A stretch of 64,000 bases of DNA from Prevotella sp. (GTDB taxonomy: Bacteria > Bacteroidota > Bacteroidia > Bacteroidales > Bacteroidaceae): contig JAFZAH010000042.1 in the NCBI GenBank assembly GCA_017548275.1, positions 48,093 through 112,092 on the forward strand. Direction: 5' to 3'. The position numbers were made by a program, and so were the translations under genes. This document shows positions 7,040-16,811 of this stretch, piece by piece; positions within the stretch are counted from its first letter, which is position 1, and every line of letters begins with the position of its first letter. The notes below the pieces were generated by a model that saw nothing but the letters and a program-made list of their open reading frames with translations, searched no databases and had not been told where the DNA came from.

Positions 7040-8377
7040 ATGGAAGTTGAGAAAATTATGCATGCCCTGGAGCAGAAGCATCCAGGCGAGGCCGAGTATT
7101 TGCAGGCGGTAAGAGAAGTGCTTATCTCTGTAAAAGACGTTTACAACCAGCATCCTGAATTTGAGCGCGCCAAACTGATTGAGCGCATCGTGGAACCCGA
7201 GCGTATCCTTACGTTCCGTGTACCCTGGACCGACGACAAGGGCGAGGTACATGTCAATCTGGGATACCGCGTGCAGTTCAACAGCGCCATTGGCCCGTAC
7301 AAAGGCGGTCTGCGCTTCCACCCGTCTGTGAACCTCTCCATTCTGAAATTCTTAGGCTTCGAGCAGACATTCAAAAACGCTCTTACCACACTGCCCATGG
7401 GCGGCGGCAAGGGCGGCAGTGACTTCTCTATCCGCGGACGCAGCGACGCCGAGGTGATGCGTTTCTGCCAAGCCTTTATGACTGAACTGTACAAGGTGAT
7501 TGGTCCCGACATGGACGTGCCCGCAGGCGATATCGGCGTGGGCGGACGTGAAATCGGCTACCTCTTCGGCATGTACAAGAAACTGACGCACGAGTGGCAC
7601 GGTGTGCTCACCGGCAAAGGACTGGAATGGGGCGGCAGCCGCATACGCCCCGAGGCTACCGGATTCGGCGCACTCTACTTCGTGAACCAGATGTTGGAGA
7701 CTCACGGCATCGACATCAAGGGTAAGACCGTGGCTATCAGCGGATTCGGAAATGTGGCTTGGGGCGCTGCCACCAAGGCTACACAATTGGGCGCGAAGGT
7801 CATCACCATCAGCGGACCCGACGGTTACATCTACGATCCCGAAGGTGTCAGCGGCGAGAAGATTGACTATATGCTCGAACTGCGCGCCAGCGGCAACGAC
7901 ATCTGCAAACCTTATGCAGACGAGTTCCCCGAGGCTACATTCGTACCGGGCAAGAAACCGTGGGAGGTGAAGTGCGACATCGCTCTGCCTTGCGCCACAC
8001 AAAACGAACTCAACGGCGACGACGCCGATATGTTGCTGGCCAACAAGCCGTTGTGCGTGGCTGAGGTGTCGAACATGGGTTGCACCGCCGAAGCCGCAGA
8101 GAAGTTCGTCGCAGCGAAGATGCTGTTCGCACCGGGCAAGGCTGTCAACGCCGGCGGCGTGGCAACATCAGGACTGGAGATGACGCAGAACTCGATGCGC
8201 CTGAACTGGAGCGAGAAAGAGGTGGACGAGAAACTGCACTACATCATGCACTCCATCCACGACGCTTGCGTGAAATACGGCAAACAGCCCGACGGCTACA
8301 TCGACTACGTGAAGGGCGCCAACATCGCCGGCTTCATGAAAGTGGCCAACGCCATGATGGCTCAGGGAATTGTTTAA
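7040..8377 (+). CDS. gdhA: Glutamate dehydrogenase (hexameric, NADP-type)
   Basis: This 445-residue enzyme has the length of the hexameric class and catalyses the interconversion of 2-oxoglutarate plus ammonia and glutamate. Visible motifs are the substrate-binding segment GGLRFHPSVN, the catalytic-lysine region LPMGGGKGGSDF, the downstream Asp-containing DVPAGDIGVGGREIGY, and the Rossmann nucleotide-binding stretch VAISGFGNVAWG. The protein is soluble and cytosolic. It has its own promoter and ends before a strong hairpin, so it is monocistronic. In gut and oral Bacteroidota this is a main route of ammonium assimilation. Confidence 0.97.
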   Translation: MEVEKIMHALEQKHPGEAEYLQAVREVLISVKDVYNQHPEFERAKLIERIVEPERILTFRVPWTDDKGEVHVNLGYRVQFNSAIGPYKGGLRFHPSVNLSILKFLGFEQTFKNALTTLPMGGGKGGSDFSIRGRSDAEVMRFCQAFMTELYKVIGPDMDVPAGDIGVGGREIGYLFGMYKKLTHEWHGVLTGKGLEWGGSRIRPEATGFGALYFVNQMLETHGIDIKGKTVAISGFGNVAWGAATKATQLGAKVITISGPDGYIYDPEGVSGEKIDYMLELRASGNDICKPYADEFPEATFVPGKKPWEVKCDIALPCATQNELNGDDADMLLANKPLCVAEVSNMGCTAEAAEKFVAAKMLFAPGKAVNAGGVATSGLEMTQNSMRLNWSEKEVDEKLHYIMHSIHDACVKYGKQPDGYIDYVKGANIAGFMKVANAMMAQGIV

Positions 8378-8390
8378 GAAGCCACCAACA

Positions 8391-8423
8391 GCCCCCACCC
8401 CGACCCTCCCCGAGTGGAGGGAG
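8391..8423. repeat. REP-like palindrome after gdhA
   Basis: The sequence ccctccccgagtggaggg, preceded by a cccaccccg tail, is another copy of the GC-rich intergenic palindrome family. Confidence 0.75.
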
Positions 8424-8442
8424 TGGTTACTAAAAGATAATG

Positions 8443-8480
8443 AAATGAGGTGAGAGAATGTCTGTTCTCTCACCTCATTT
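8443..8480 (+). terminator. Hairpin terminator after gdhA
   Basis: A perfect 16-bp inverted repeat (aaatgaggtgagagaa / ttctctcacctcattt) with a 6-nt loop is followed by gttttg. It is very stable although the T tract is short. Confidence 0.75.
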
Positions 8481-8593
8481 GTTTTGGGGGTTATAGTTAT
8501 ACGTGGATGCATCTGTGGGGTCGGCGCTCATCAAATGCGCTATTTTCGTGCGCCCCCTCCATGATTCTTTTACAAACAACGGGAAAGCATTTT

Positions 8594-8633
8594 AAAAAAT
8601 AATAGAGACGCCATTCTGCATGGCGTCTCTATT
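8594..8633 (-). terminator. Terminator of the rplC-rplQ ribosomal protein unit
   Basis: On the minus strand a perfect 13-bp stem (aatagagacgcca / tggcgtctctatt, loop 7 nt) is followed by ATTTTTT, 25 bases past the rplQ stop. Its arms share agagacgcca with the terminator after rpsJ. Confidence 0.9.
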
Positions 8634-8657
8634 TGGATTGTTGTTCTTGACAGATGA

Positions 8658-9143
8658 TTACTCAGCCTTCTCCTCTGCTGCGGGAGCCTCTGCGGCTGCC
8701 TCAACGGGGGCTTCAGCCTTGGCGGTAGACTTGCGGCTACGACGTGTTTTCTTCGCTGCTGACTTGGGAGTCTTGAGCATGTTCTCGTCGAAGTCGACCA
8801 GTTCGATGAAGCAGACGGAAGCGCCGTCGCCCTTGCGGGTGCCGAGTTTGATGATTCGGGTGTAACCGCCGGGACGGTCGCCGACCTTCTCAGAGATGTT
8901 CTTGAAGAGTTCGGTCACGGCATATTTGTTCTGCAGGTAACTGAACACCACGCGTCGCGAATTGGTAGTGTCGTCTTTCGAACGGGTGATAAGCGGCTCG
9001 ACATACTGTTTGAGCGCTTTCGCCTTGGCGAGAGTCGTAGTGATTCTTTTGTGCATGATCAGCGAGATGGCCATGTTCGCGAGCATTGCCTGACGGTGGT
9101 CTGCAGTACGACTCAGATGGTTGAATTTTTTATTGTGTCTCAT
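8658..9143 (-). CDS. rplQ: 50S ribosomal protein L17
   Basis: The L17 core spans about residues 1-115 ([17 protein letters not shown], then the [12 protein letters not shown] helix) and lies near the exit of the peptide tunnel. The protein is 161 residues, longer than the roughly 120-residue E. coli form, because of a C-terminal tail: a basic stretch ([10 protein letters not shown]) followed by an Ala/Glu-rich acidic segment. It is the last gene of the operon, 7 bases after rpoA, and a terminator follows directly. Confidence 0.97.
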   Translation of the reverse strand: MRHNKKFNHLSRTADHRQAMLANMAISLIMHKRITTTLAKAKALKQYVEPLITRSKDDTTNSRRVVFSYLQNKYAVTELFKNISEKVGDRPGGYTRIIKLGTRKGDGASVCFIELVDFDENMLKTPKSAAKKTRRSRKSTAKAEAPVEAAAEAPAAEEKAE

Positions 9144-9150
9144 TTTTCAA

Positions 9151-10143
9151 TTAATCTTGATTTAATTTGTACTTTGAAATGTCAGTTCCAAACGACAGAT
9201 TCAGACTCTCGAGCAAATCATCAAGCTCTGAAAGCGATTTCTTACCGAAGTTGCGGAATTTCAAGAGGTCGGTCTTGTTGTACTGAACGAGGTCGCCCAG
9301 TGTCTCGACGTCGGCTGCCTTGAGGCAGTTGAGCGCGCGCACTGAGAGGTTCATGTCGACGAGACGTGTCTTGAGCAACTGGCGCATGTGGAGCACTTCC
9401 TCGTCGAACTCCTGGTTGCCTTCTGCTTCGGGATTCTCGAGTGTGATCTTCTCGTCGCTGAAGAGCATGAAGTGGTAGATGAGGGTTTTAGCGGCTTCTT
9501 TGAGCGCGTCTTTCGGGTGAATGGAACCGTCCGTAGTCACTTCCAACACGAGTTTGTCGTAGTCGGTTTTCTGCTCGACACGATAGGGCTCGACGGTGTA
9601 TTTGACGTTGCGGATAGGGGTGTAGATAGAATCGATTGGAATTACGTTGACATCGGTGCAGAACTCACGGTTCTCATCAGCGGGCACGTAGCCACGTCCT
9701 TTGTTGATTGTGATATCGATCTGCATCGAGGCTTTTGCATCTAAATGACAAATCACCAAATCAGGGTTTAACACTTCAAATCCAGTCAGATATTTATCGA
9801 TATCGCCGGCTTTGAACTCGGTGGAGTTCTCAACGGTGATACTAACTTTATCGTTCTCGAATTCTTCTACTACTTGCTTGAATCGCACTTGTTTGAGATT
9901 CAAAATAATGTTGGTGACATCCTCTTTTACTCCGGGTACAGATGAGAACTCATGCTCGACACCACTGATTTTGATGGTGTTGATAGCATAGCCTTCGAGT
10001 GACGAGAGGAGAATGCGACGGAGTGAGTTTCCGATGGTGACACCGAAACCCGGCTCGAGCGGACGGAATTCGAACTTGCCGAATTTGTCGTCTGCTTCCA
10101 ACATTACAACTTTGTCAGGTTTTTGAAATGCTAATATCGCCAT
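9151..10143 (-). CDS. rpoA: RNA polymerase alpha subunit
   Basis: This 330-residue subunit shows the N-terminal assembly domain ([20 protein letters not shown], then [13 protein letters not shown]) and the C-terminal domain that contacts UP elements and activators ([28 protein letters not shown]). Alpha dimerises to scaffold beta and beta prime. Its place between rpsD and rplQ is the usual alpha operon order. Confidence 0.98.
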   Translation of the reverse strand: MAILAFQKPDKVVMLEADDKFGKFEFRPLEPGFGVTIGNSLRRILLSSLEGYAINTIKISGVEHEFSSVPGVKEDVTNIILNLKQVRFKQVVEEFENDKVSITVENSTEFKAGDIDKYLTGFEVLNPDLVICHLDAKASMQIDITINKGRGYVPADENREFCTDVNVIPIDSIYTPIRNVKYTVEPYRVEQKTDYDKLVLEVTTDGSIHPKDALKEAAKTLIYHFMLFSDEKITLENPEAEGNQEFDEEVLHMRQLLKTRLVDMNLSVRALNCLKAADVETLGDLVQYNKTDLLKFRNFGKKSLSELDDLLESLNLSFGTDISKYKLNQD

Positions 10144-10154
10144 TGATTTAATGA

Positions 10155-10760
10155 TTATTTAGAGTACAACTCAACGATTAACTGTTCCTTAATATTCTCG
10201 GGGATGTCGGCGCGCTCCGGTTTGTGGAGGAATTTACCGCTCCTTGTGTTTTCATCCCACTCGATCCAGGGGTACTTGCTGTGATTGAATCCGGCGAGTG
10301 CAGCCTCAATTACCTCAAGCGACTTTGATTTTTCGCGTACACCGACCACCTGTCCCGGTTTGACAGAATAAGAAGGAATGTTAACCACTTGGCCATCAAC
10401 GACGATGTGCTTATGGCCAACGAGTTGTCGGGCAGCGGCGCGTGTGGGTGCGATACCCATACGGAAGACGACGTTGTCCAGACGGCTCTCGAGGTTCTGG
10501 AGCAGCACCTCACCGGTGATGCCGTCAGCCTTTGCAGCCTTCTCAAACATGTTACGGAACTGGCGCTCAAGCACTCCGTAAGTGTACTTGGCCTTTTGCT
10601 TCTCTGCCAACATGACTGCGTACTCCGACTGTTTGCGGCGACGGTTGTTGCCATGCTGTCCGGGAGGGAAGTTTCTCCGGGACAAAACTTTGTCCGGTCC
10701 GAAGATGGGTTCACCAAATCGGCGGGCAATTTTTGATTTCGGTCCAATATATCTTGCCAT
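10155..10760 (-). CDS. rpsD: 30S ribosomal protein S4
   Basis: This 201-residue S4 starts at [10 protein letters not shown]; a frame extension of six residues upstream is not part of the family. The protein is a primary 16S rRNA binder that nucleates 30S assembly. The S4 RNA-binding domain is visible as [14 protein letters not shown] and [14 protein letters not shown]. In E. coli S4 is the translational repressor of the alpha operon; whether that holds here is unknown. Confidence 0.97.
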   Translation of the reverse strand: MARYIGPKSKIARRFGEPIFGPDKVLSRRNFPPGQHGNNRRRKQSEYAVMLAEKQKAKYTYGVLERQFRNMFEKAAKADGITGEVLLQNLESRLDNVVFRMGIAPTRAAARQLVGHKHIVVDGQVVNIPSYSVKPGQVVGVREKSKSLEVIEAALAGFNHSKYPWIEWDENTRSGKFLHKPERADIPENIKEQLIVELYSK

Positions 10761-10854
10761 AACTTTGATAAATTTCAAAAACGTGGAGCGGTATGCGCTT
10801 CTCCGCTTTTGTCATTTTAATACTTAAAATTGATAATCTGTTTGATAATGAAAA

Positions 10855-11244
10855 TTACACGCGGCGGCGCTTCGGAGGGCGGCAGCCGTTGTGCGGCAGC
10901 GGAGTGACGTCGATAATCTCTGTGACTTCGATACCTGCTCCGTGGATGGCGCGGATGGCGGACTCACGTCCGTTTCCGGGACCCTTGACGTATGCCTTCA
11001 CTTTGCGGAGACCGAGGTCGTAAGCCACTTTGGCGCAATCCTCGGCAGCCATCTGTGCAGCATAGGGAGTGTTTTTCTTTGAACCGCGGAATCCCATCTT
11101 ACCGGCTGACGACCATGAGATGACCTGACCCTCGCTGTTGGCCAAAGACACGATAATATTGTTGAAAGAGCTGTGGACGTGCAACTGTCCGAGAGCATCA
11201 ACCTTTACATTTCTTTTCTTAGAAGTGACTGTTTTCTTTGCCAT
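10855..11244 (-). CDS. rpsK: 30S ribosomal protein S11
   Basis: A 129-residue S11 with the conserved [17 protein letters not shown] and the C-terminal [11 protein letters not shown]. It forms part of the 30S platform near the mRNA exit. The spacer to rpsM holds a GAATT-type repeat, which is unusual inside a ribosomal protein operon. Confidence 0.97.
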   Translation of the reverse strand: MAKKTVTSKKRNVKVDALGQLHVHSSFNNIIVSLANSEGQVISWSSAGKMGFRGSKKNTPYAAQMAAEDCAKVAYDLGLRKVKAYVKGPGNGRESAIRAIHGAGIEVTEIIDVTPLPHNGCRPPKRRRV

Positions 11245-11261
11245 GACAATTCTAAATTAAG

Positions 11262-11294
11262 TGTTTGTGAATTGATAATTGTGAATTGTTAATT
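11262..11294. repeat. GAATT-type repeat between rpsM and rpsK
   Basis: The units tgtgaattgataattgtga and gaattgttaatt belong to the same family as at 1567-1620. The repeat reaches into the rpsM stop codon (11293-11295), so it is transcribed within the operon. Confidence 0.75.
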
Positions 11295-11673
11295 ACTTGG
11301 TGGCCTTCTTCTTGTTAGCGACAGTCTTCTTCTTACCTTTACGGGTACGGGCATTGTTTTTGGTACTTTGGCCGCGCACGGGAAGACCGTTACGATGACG
11401 CACACCACGATAGCAGCCGATATCCATCAACCGCTTGATGTTCATCTGAATCTCTGAACGGAGATCACCTTCAACTTTAAACTCAGCGCCGATAATTTCG
11501 CGGATTTTAGCTGCCTGGTCATCGGTCCATTCATTGACCTTCAGGTCACGGCTTACGCCAGCCTTGTCCAATATCTTTGCTGAACTACTTCGACCTATAC
11601 CGTAGATATAAGTCAATGCGATTTCGCCACGCTTATTCTGGGGCAAATCTACTCCAACAATTCTTATTGCCAT
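11293..11673 (-). CDS. rpsM: 30S ribosomal protein S13
   Basis: A 126-residue S13 with the helix-two-turn-helix region [16 protein letters not shown] and the basic C-terminal tail ending in a lysine run. It sits in the 30S head and contacts the P-site tRNA and 50S bridges. Motif [20 protein letters not shown] is intact. Confidence 0.97.
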   Translation of the reverse strand: MAIRIVGVDLPQNKRGEIALTYIYGIGRSSSAKILDKAGVSRDLKVNEWTDDQAAKIREIIGAEFKVEGDLRSEIQMNIKRLMDIGCYRGVRHRNGLPVRGQSTKNNARTRKGKKKTVANKKKATK

Positions 11674-11708
11674 TTGTTTGAAAAAAATAAAATGTTTTGT
11701 TTAGATAC

Positions 11709-11825
11709 TTAACCCTGACGCAGTTTATACTTGGGGTTTTTCTTGTTAATCACATACAGGCGTCCCTTGCGGCGCACGAGTTTGCATTCCGGGGTACGCG
11801 GTTTTACAGATGCTCTTGTCTTCAT
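11709..11825 (-). CDS. rpmJ: 50S ribosomal protein L36
   Basis: A 38-residue basic protein, [20 protein letters not shown] at the N-terminus and ending [11 protein letters not shown]. It lies between infA and rpsM as in most bacteria. Only one cysteine (PECK) is visible in place of the usual zinc-binding set, so this is the zinc-free form. Confidence 0.95.
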   Translation of the reverse strand: MKTRASVKPRTPECKLVRRKGRLYVINKKNPKYKLRQG

Positions 11826-11840
11826 ATTATTTTCAATAGT

Positions 11841-12059
11841 TTATTTGTATCTGAAAACGATTCTTCCCTTTGTCAGGTCGTAGGGGCTCATTTCCACCTT
11901 GACCTTGTCGCCGGGTAGGATTTTGATGTAGTGCATTCTCATTTTCCCTGAGATGTGCGCGGTGATTTGCACCTCGTTTTCCAATTCCACACGGAACATA
12001 GCGTTTGACAACGCCTCGATTATCGTCCCGTCCACTTCAATAGCGGATTGTTTTGCCAT
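11841..12059 (-). CDS. infA: Translation initiation factor IF-1
   Basis: A 72-residue single OB-fold protein, [17 protein letters not shown] through GRIVFRYK, of normal family length. It binds the 30S A site and cooperates with IF-2 and IF-3 during initiation. It is flanked by map (9 bases upstream) and rpmJ. Confidence 0.97.
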   Translation of the reverse strand: MAKQSAIEVDGTIIEALSNAMFRVELENEVQITAHISGKMRMHYIKILPGDKVKVEMSPYDLTKGRIVFRYK

Positions 12060-12068
12060 AACTCTTGT

Positions 12069-12860
12069 TTAATTCTTTTGATTTTCTATTTCTTCAAACG
12101 TTGATAAAATCTCGGCTTCGCCGCGCCTCACCGCCAGTGTGTGCTCGAAATGAGCGGCAGGTTTGCCGTCGCGGGTGCGTATGCTCCAGCGGTCTTCGTC
12201 GAGATAGACCGCTTTGTCGCCCATGGTAATCATGGGCTCGATGGCGATGCACATGCCGGCTTTCAGCATTTTGCCGTTCCCCGCCCGTCCGTAGTTGGGC
12301 ACCTGCGGTTCTTCGTGCATCTCGCGTCCTATACCGTGCCCGGTCAGTTCGCGCACCACTCCGTAGCCGTAACTCTCGCAATGGTCTTGCACGGCTGCGC
12401 CGATGTCGCCCAGATGCTTGCCGGCGCGTGCGTTGTCAATGCCTTTGTACAAGGCCTCTTTCGTCACGCGCAGCAACTCTCTCACTTCGTCGCTCACCTC
12501 GCCCACGCAGAATGTGTAGGCAGAGTCGCCGTTGAAGCCGTTGAGCAGCGTGCCGCAGTCGATGGAGATGATATCGCCCTCGCGCAGCACTGTCTGAGCC
12601 GAAGGGATGCCGTGTACCACCACATCATTTACCGAAGTGCAGATGGATGCCGGAAACGGCTTCCCGTAGGGGTTGGGGAAGTTTTTGAATGTAGGCACTG
12701 CCCCGTGGTCGCGTATGAATTCCTCGGCTATGGTGTCGAGTTGCAACGTGGTCACCCCCGGTTTGATATGTTTGGCCAATTCGGCAAGCGTTTTACCGAC
12801 GAGTCGGTTCGCTTGCCGCATTAACTCGATTTCATCTTCCGTTTTGAGATAGATACTCAT
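12069..12860 (-). CDS. map: Methionine aminopeptidase, type I
   Basis: This 263-residue enzyme removes the initiator methionine from nascent proteins. The pita-bread fold metal ligands are present: Asp in SIDCGTLLNGFNGDSA, His in LTGHGIGREMHEEP, Glu in CIAIEPMI, and a final Glu near HFEHTLAV. The substrate His lies in DVVVHGIPS. No SH3 or zinc-finger N-terminal extension is seen, so it is type Ia-like. It lies between secY and infA, the common Bacteroidota order. Confidence 0.96.
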   Translation of the reverse strand: MSIYLKTEDEIELMRQANRLVGKTLAELAKHIKPGVTTLQLDTIAEEFIRDHGAVPTFKNFPNPYGKPFPASICTSVNDVVVHGIPSAQTVLREGDIISIDCGTLLNGFNGDSAYTFCVGEVSDEVRELLRVTKEALYKGIDNARAGKHLGDIGAAVQDHCESYGYGVVRELTGHGIGREMHEEPQVPNYGRAGNGKMLKAGMCIAIEPMITMGDKAVYLDEDRWSIRTRDGKPAAHFEHTLAVRRGEAEILSTFEEIENQKN

Positions 12861-12871
12861 AAAAGAAAGAG

Positions 12872-14206
12872 TTAGTAAGCCGACACGCCGTTTCCGCGGG
12901 TATGTCCTGCCTTGAGCAGACCGTCATAGTGGCGCATCATCAGATGGTTCTGTATCTGCTGAAGCGTATCGATGACGACACCCACGAGGATGAGCAATGA
13001 CGTTCCTCCGAAGAACTGAGCGAAACTCTGCTCTACATTGAAGAGGGAGACGATAGCGGGCATGACAGCGATGAAGGCGATGAAGAGCGAACCGGGCAGC
13101 GTGATACGCGACATGATGGTGTCGATGTAGTCGGCTGTCGGTTTACCGGGTTTCACACCGGGGATAAATCCGTTGTTGCGCTTCATGTCCTCAGCCATCT
13201 GTGTCGGGTTGAGGGTAATAGCCGTGTAGAAATAGGTGAAGGCGATGATGAGCACCGCGAACACGATATTATACAACAGGCTGGTGTGGTCCATCAACTT
13301 GCTGATGAGCGTGCTGCCTCCGGCTGAATACTGCACAATGGCCAGGGGGATGAACATCAACGCCTGAGCGAAGATGATAGGCATCACGTTGGCTGCGAAC
13401 AGTTTCAGGGGGATGTACTGGCGTGCGCCTCCGTAGGTCTTGTTGCCCTGGACGCGACGCGCATACTGCACGGGCACCTTTCTGACGGCCTGCACAAGGA
13501 GGATAGCGGCACAGACGACGGCGAAGAGCACGAGAATCTCGATGATGAACATGACGAGACCACCGCCTTCAGCGTGCGACACGCGTGCGTTGAACTCCTT
13601 CAGGAAGGCCTCGGGCAGACGTGCGATGATACCGATCATAATGATGATGGAAATACCATTGCCCACACCCTTGTCAGTGATGCGCTCACCGAGCCAGAGG
13701 ATGAACATACTGCCGGCGGCGAGGATGATGGTTGCGGGAATCATAAAGGTAGTCCAGTCGATTCCTGCTGCCAGAGCGCCACCTGACTGCATCTTCAGGT
13801 TGATGAGATAAGAGGGAGCCTGGAACAGAAGGATGGCGACGGTCAGGATACGTGTGTACCAACTGATCTTCTTTCTTCCGCTCTCGCCCTCACGCTGCAT
13901 CTTCTGGAAATACGGCACAGCCACAGCCAACAGTTGCATGACGATGGATGCCGAGATATACGGCATGATACCCAGTGCGAAGATTGACGCATGGGAGAAT
14001 GCACCACCGGAGAACATGTCGAGCAGCGCCATCAGACCGTTTTCTGTCTGCTCTGTCATCTTTGACAGTCCGGCATGGTCGATACCGGGCAGGGTGACGA
14101 ACGAACCGAAACGGTATATGGCGATAAAGAGGATGGTGATGAGGATTCGCTGGCGCAAATCCTCCACCTTCCAGATGTTCTTCAGTGTCTCAATAAACTT
14201 TTTCAT
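12872..14206 (-). CDS. secY: Preprotein translocase subunit SecY
   Basis: This 444-residue protein is the channel of the Sec translocon, with ten expected membrane helices. Recognisable segments are the N-terminal RILITILFIAIYRFGSFVTL, the plug region around GGAFSHASIFALGIMPYISA, and the late-loop GVKPGKPTADYID with the arginine-rich lead-in. It is followed after 11 bases by map and preceded by rplO after 4 bases, the standard spc operon context. Confidence 0.97.
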   Translation of the reverse strand: MKKFIETLKNIWKVEDLRQRILITILFIAIYRFGSFVTLPGIDHAGLSKMTEQTENGLMALLDMFSGGAFSHASIFALGIMPYISASIVMQLLAVAVPYFQKMQREGESGRKKISWYTRILTVAILLFQAPSYLINLKMQSGGALAAGIDWTTFMIPATIILAAGSMFILWLGERITDKGVGNGISIIIMIGIIARLPEAFLKEFNARVSHAEGGGLVMFIIEILVLFAVVCAAILLVQAVRKVPVQYARRVQGNKTYGGARQYIPLKLFAANVMPIIFAQALMFIPLAIVQYSAGGSTLISKLMDHTSLLYNIVFAVLIIAFTYFYTAITLNPTQMAEDMKRNNGFIPGVKPGKPTADYIDTIMSRITLPGSLFIAFIAVMPAIVSLFNVEQSFAQFFGGTSLLILVGVVIDTLQQIQNHLMMRHYDGLLKAGHTRGNGVSAY

Positions 14207-14210
14207 TTAC

Positions 14211-14657
14211 TTAGATAATAGTTGTGTTACCACCTGCTGCCTTGATAGCCTCTTCGGCAGTCTTTGAGAAAGCGTTAGCCTCCACCTCAAGTTTCAGTGT
14301 CAATTCTCCCTTGCCCAGAATTTTCACCAGTTCTTTGCCGTTGGTCAGACCAGCAGCCACGAGTTCCTCGATACCGATTTTGGTGAGGTTCTTCGCCTCA
14401 GCCACTCTCTGCAGAGTGGAAAGGTTGACGGCGAAATACTCCTTGTGGTTGATGTTCTTGAAACCAGACTTCGGCACACGGCGCTGCAGCGGCATCTGAC
14501 CACCTTCGAAACCAATCTTTCTCTTGTAGCCTGAGCGTGCCTTGGCACCCTTGTGACCGCGTGTGGAAGTACCACCGAGCCCTGAGCCGGGTCCGCGTCC
14601 GATGCGGCGGCGTGAGTGAGTAGAGCCCTCAGCAGGTTTTAAAGTATGTAATTTCAT
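14211..14657 (-). CDS. rplO: 50S ribosomal protein L15
   Basis: A 148-residue L15 with the glycine/arginine-rich N-terminal extension (RRRIGRGPGSGLGGTSTRGH) that threads into 23S rRNA and a C-terminal globular domain ending AAGGNTTII. It is a late assembly protein of the large subunit. Length is normal. Confidence 0.97.
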   Translation of the reverse strand: MKLHTLKPAEGSTHSRRRIGRGPGSGLGGTSTRGHKGAKARSGYKRKIGFEGGQMPLQRRVPKSGFKNINHKEYFAVNLSTLQRVAEAKNLTKIGIEELVAAGLTNGKELVKILGKGELTLKLEVEANAFSKTAEEAIKAAGGNTTII

Positions 14658-14684
14658 AATTTCTTTACAGTTTAAATGATTTGA

Positions 14685-14864
14685 TCAATCTTCTACCACG
14701 GTTATCATGTGGCGCACTTTGCGCACCATACCCATCATTGAGGGATTGTCCTCTATTTCCACGACCTGTCCGATTTTGTGGAGGCCGAGAGCCTTGAGCG
14801 TTTCCTTCTGGTCTTTAGGATAACCGATTTTGCTCTTAATCTGTTTGATTTTGATAGTTGCCAT
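14685..14864 (-). CDS. rpmD: 50S ribosomal protein L30
   Basis: A 59-residue protein starting MATIKIKQIKSKIGYPKDQK and ending MITVVED, a normal L30 ferredoxin-like fold length. It sits 12 bases after rpsE and before rplO, the conserved spc order. Confidence 0.95.
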   Translation of the reverse strand: MATIKIKQIKSKIGYPKDQKETLKALGLHKIGQVVEIEDNPSMMGMVRKVRHMITVVED

Positions 14865-14876
14865 GATTCAGTCTCC

Positions 14877-15389
14877 TTATCCTCTAAATACTTTTTCCAT
14901 ACTGATACCACGCTCTTGAGCCACGGTATATGCGTCGCGCATCTCTGAGAGGGCTTTGATGGTAGCCTTCACGAGGTTGTGAGGGTTGGAAGAGCCTTTC
15001 GACTTAGCGAGTACGTCTTTCACACCGGCGCTCTCGAGCACGGCGCGCATAGCACCACCGGCGACCATACCCGTACCAGCGGCAGCGGGTTTGAGGAACA
15101 CACGTGCGCCACCGAATGCCACTTCCTTCTCATGAGGAATGGTACCCTTGATGACAGGCACTTTCACGAGGTTTTTCTTAGCAGCCTCTACGCCTTTAGC
15201 GATGGCAGCTGTCACTTCACCGGCCTTACCGAGGCCCCAGCCGATCACACCATTGCCGTCGCCGACAACCACGATGGCTGCGAAGGTGAACGTACGACCA
15301 CCCTTGGTCACCTTGGTGACACGGTTGATAGCCACGAGGCGGTCTTTTAACTCAACGTCATTGTTTATTTTAACTCTGTTTGTTGCCAT
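14877..15389 (-). CDS. rpsE: 30S ribosomal protein S5
   Basis: A 170-residue S5 with the double-stranded RNA-binding N-terminal domain ([20 protein letters not shown]) and the C-terminal domain with [21 protein letters not shown]5 takes part in decoding accuracy; the loop residues around VTKGGRTF are where spectinomycin resistance changes map in other species, and they look wild type here. Confidence 0.97.
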   Translation of the reverse strand: MATNRVKINNDVELKDRLVAINRVTKVTKGGRTFTFAAIVVVGDGNGVIGWGLGKAGEVTAAIAKGVEAAKKNLVKVPVIKGTIPHEKEVAFGGARVFLKPAAAGTGMVAGGAMRAVLESAGVKDVLAKSKGSSNPHNLVKATIKALSEMRDAYTVAQERGISMEKVFRG

Positions 15390-15395
15390 AATCGC

Positions 15396-15740
15396 TTAAA
15401 ATTTAAGTCCTCCCTTACGTGCGGCGTCAGCCAGTTCCTTCACGCGGCCATGATAAAGATAGCCGTTGCGGTCGAAGACGACCTGTTCGATGCCAGCCTC
15501 GAGAGCCTTTTTAGCCACCAACTCGCCCACTTTCGCTGCCTGCTCTTTCTTAGGCATGGCTTCCATACCCAAAGATGATGCTGCGGCGAGCGTGTTGCCG
15601 GTCAAATCGTTAATAATCTGTACGTAAATCTGCTTGTTTGAGCGGAACACCGACATGCGGGGACGCTCAGCGGTTCCGTTCACACGTTTACGAATTCTGT
15701 ATTTGATCTTAATCCGTCTTTCTACTTTCTTTGTTGTCAT
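15396..15740 (-). CDS. rplR: 50S ribosomal protein L18
   Basis: A 114-residue L18, the 5S rRNA-binding protein of the central protuberance. The family motif [20 protein letters not shown] and the C-terminal [20 protein letters not shown] are intact. Confidence 0.97.
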   Translation of the reverse strand: MTTKKVERRIKIKYRIRKRVNGTAERPRMSVFRSNKQIYVQIINDLTGNTLAAASSLGMEAMPKKEQAAKVGELVAKKALEAGIEQVVFDRNGYLYHGRVKELADAARKGGLKF

Positions 15741-15759
15741 AGTCGTAAAATTTTAAAGA

Positions 15760-16326
15760 TTACTTGGCTGAAGCCGACTTACCAGACTTCCTGCGGATGA
15801 CTTCACCCTTGAAGAGCACACCCTTGCCTTTATAAGGCTCCGGCATACGGAAAGAGCGGATTTTAGCACAGATGAGACCGAGCAACTGTTAGTCGCACGA
15901 TTCGAGAATGATTTGCGGGTTCTGATTTCTCTCAGACTTGGTCTCCACTTTCACTTCCTTCGGCAATTCGATGAAGATGGGGTGAGTGTAACCGAGTGAG
16001 AACTCCACGAGGTTGCCCTGGTTGGACACGCGGTAACCCACACCTACGAGTTCGAGTTCCTTTTTGAATCCCTGGCTCACGCCGACCACCATATTGTTGA
16101 TGAGCGAGCGATAGAGACCATGGAAAGCCTGCTTCTGTTTGATGTTGACGGGGCTGTTCTCGTCTATCTCGAAAGTGATGTGTCCGTCTTCCATTTTCAT
16201 GATGATTGACGGGTCCACCTTCTGTGAGAGTTCACCTTTGGGACCTTTGACGGTGACGACGCCGTTTTTCTGCTCTACGGTGACACCTGCAGGAATAGCG
16301 ATGGGCAATTTACCAATTCTTGACAT
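15760..16326 (-). pseudogene. rplF: 50S ribosomal protein L6, interrupted by an in-frame stop
   Basis: L6 sits at the base of the L7/L12 stalk near the GTPase centre. The reading frame begins MSRIGKLPIAIPAGV and runs normally through both L6 folds to codon 145 (ILESCD), where TAA (complement of 15889-15891) replaces an expected sense codon. The same frame then continues for 42 codons with clear L6 sequence ([20 protein letters not shown], ending SGKSASAK) to a TAA at 15760-15762. Total length would be 188 codons, normal for the family. A single base change from a lysine codon (AAA to TAA) would explain it. The truncated product would lack the C-terminal part of the second domain. It may be a sequencing error, a real mutation or a read-through site. 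Confidence 0.9.
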
Positions 16327-16345
16327 TGCTTTTTCCTCCTATGAA

Positions 16346-16741
16346 TTAATAGACGTAGCAGAGCACCTCACCGCCGATTTTCAGTTCGGAGGCCTCTTTG
16401 TCTGTCATGACACCTTGGGATGTAGATAAGATGGCGATACCTAATCCGTTAATAACTCTCGGCATGTCTTTGTAACCGGTGTACTTTCTCAGACCGGGTT
16501 TAGACACTCTTGTCAATTTCTTGATGGCGTTGGCCTTCGTGGCAGGGTCGTACTTCAAAGCGACCTTGATAGTGCCCTGAGGGCCGTCCTCAACGAACTT
16601 ATAGTTGAGGATGTAGCCTTTCTCGAAGAGGATCTTAGTGATTTCCTTCTTCAAGTTTGAGGCGGGAACCTCGACCACACGGTGATGAGCCATGATGGCG
16701 TTTCTGAGCCTCGTCAGATAATCTGCTATTGGATCTGTCAT
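16346..16741 (-). CDS. rpsH: 30S ribosomal protein S8
   Basis: A 131-residue S8, MTDPIADYLTRLRNAIMAHH at the N-terminus and the C-terminal GLGIAILSTSQGVMTDKEA. It binds the central domain of 16S rRNA. In E. coli S8 represses the spc operon; a small hairpin (tcggg/cccga) lies in the spacer just upstream of the gene, with no proof of a role. Confidence 0.97.
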   Translation of the reverse strand: MTDPIADYLTRLRNAIMAHHRVVEVPASNLKKEITKILFEKGYILNYKFVEDGPQGTIKVALKYDPATKANAIKKLTRVSKPGLRKYTGYKDMPRVINGLGIAILSTSQGVMTDKEASELKIGGEVLCYVY

Positions 16742-16811
16742 ATAAAAAATTGTTTAATTAATCGGGACTGCCCCGACAATATTAAATAATGATAACTCTC
16801 TCTCGAATTGC

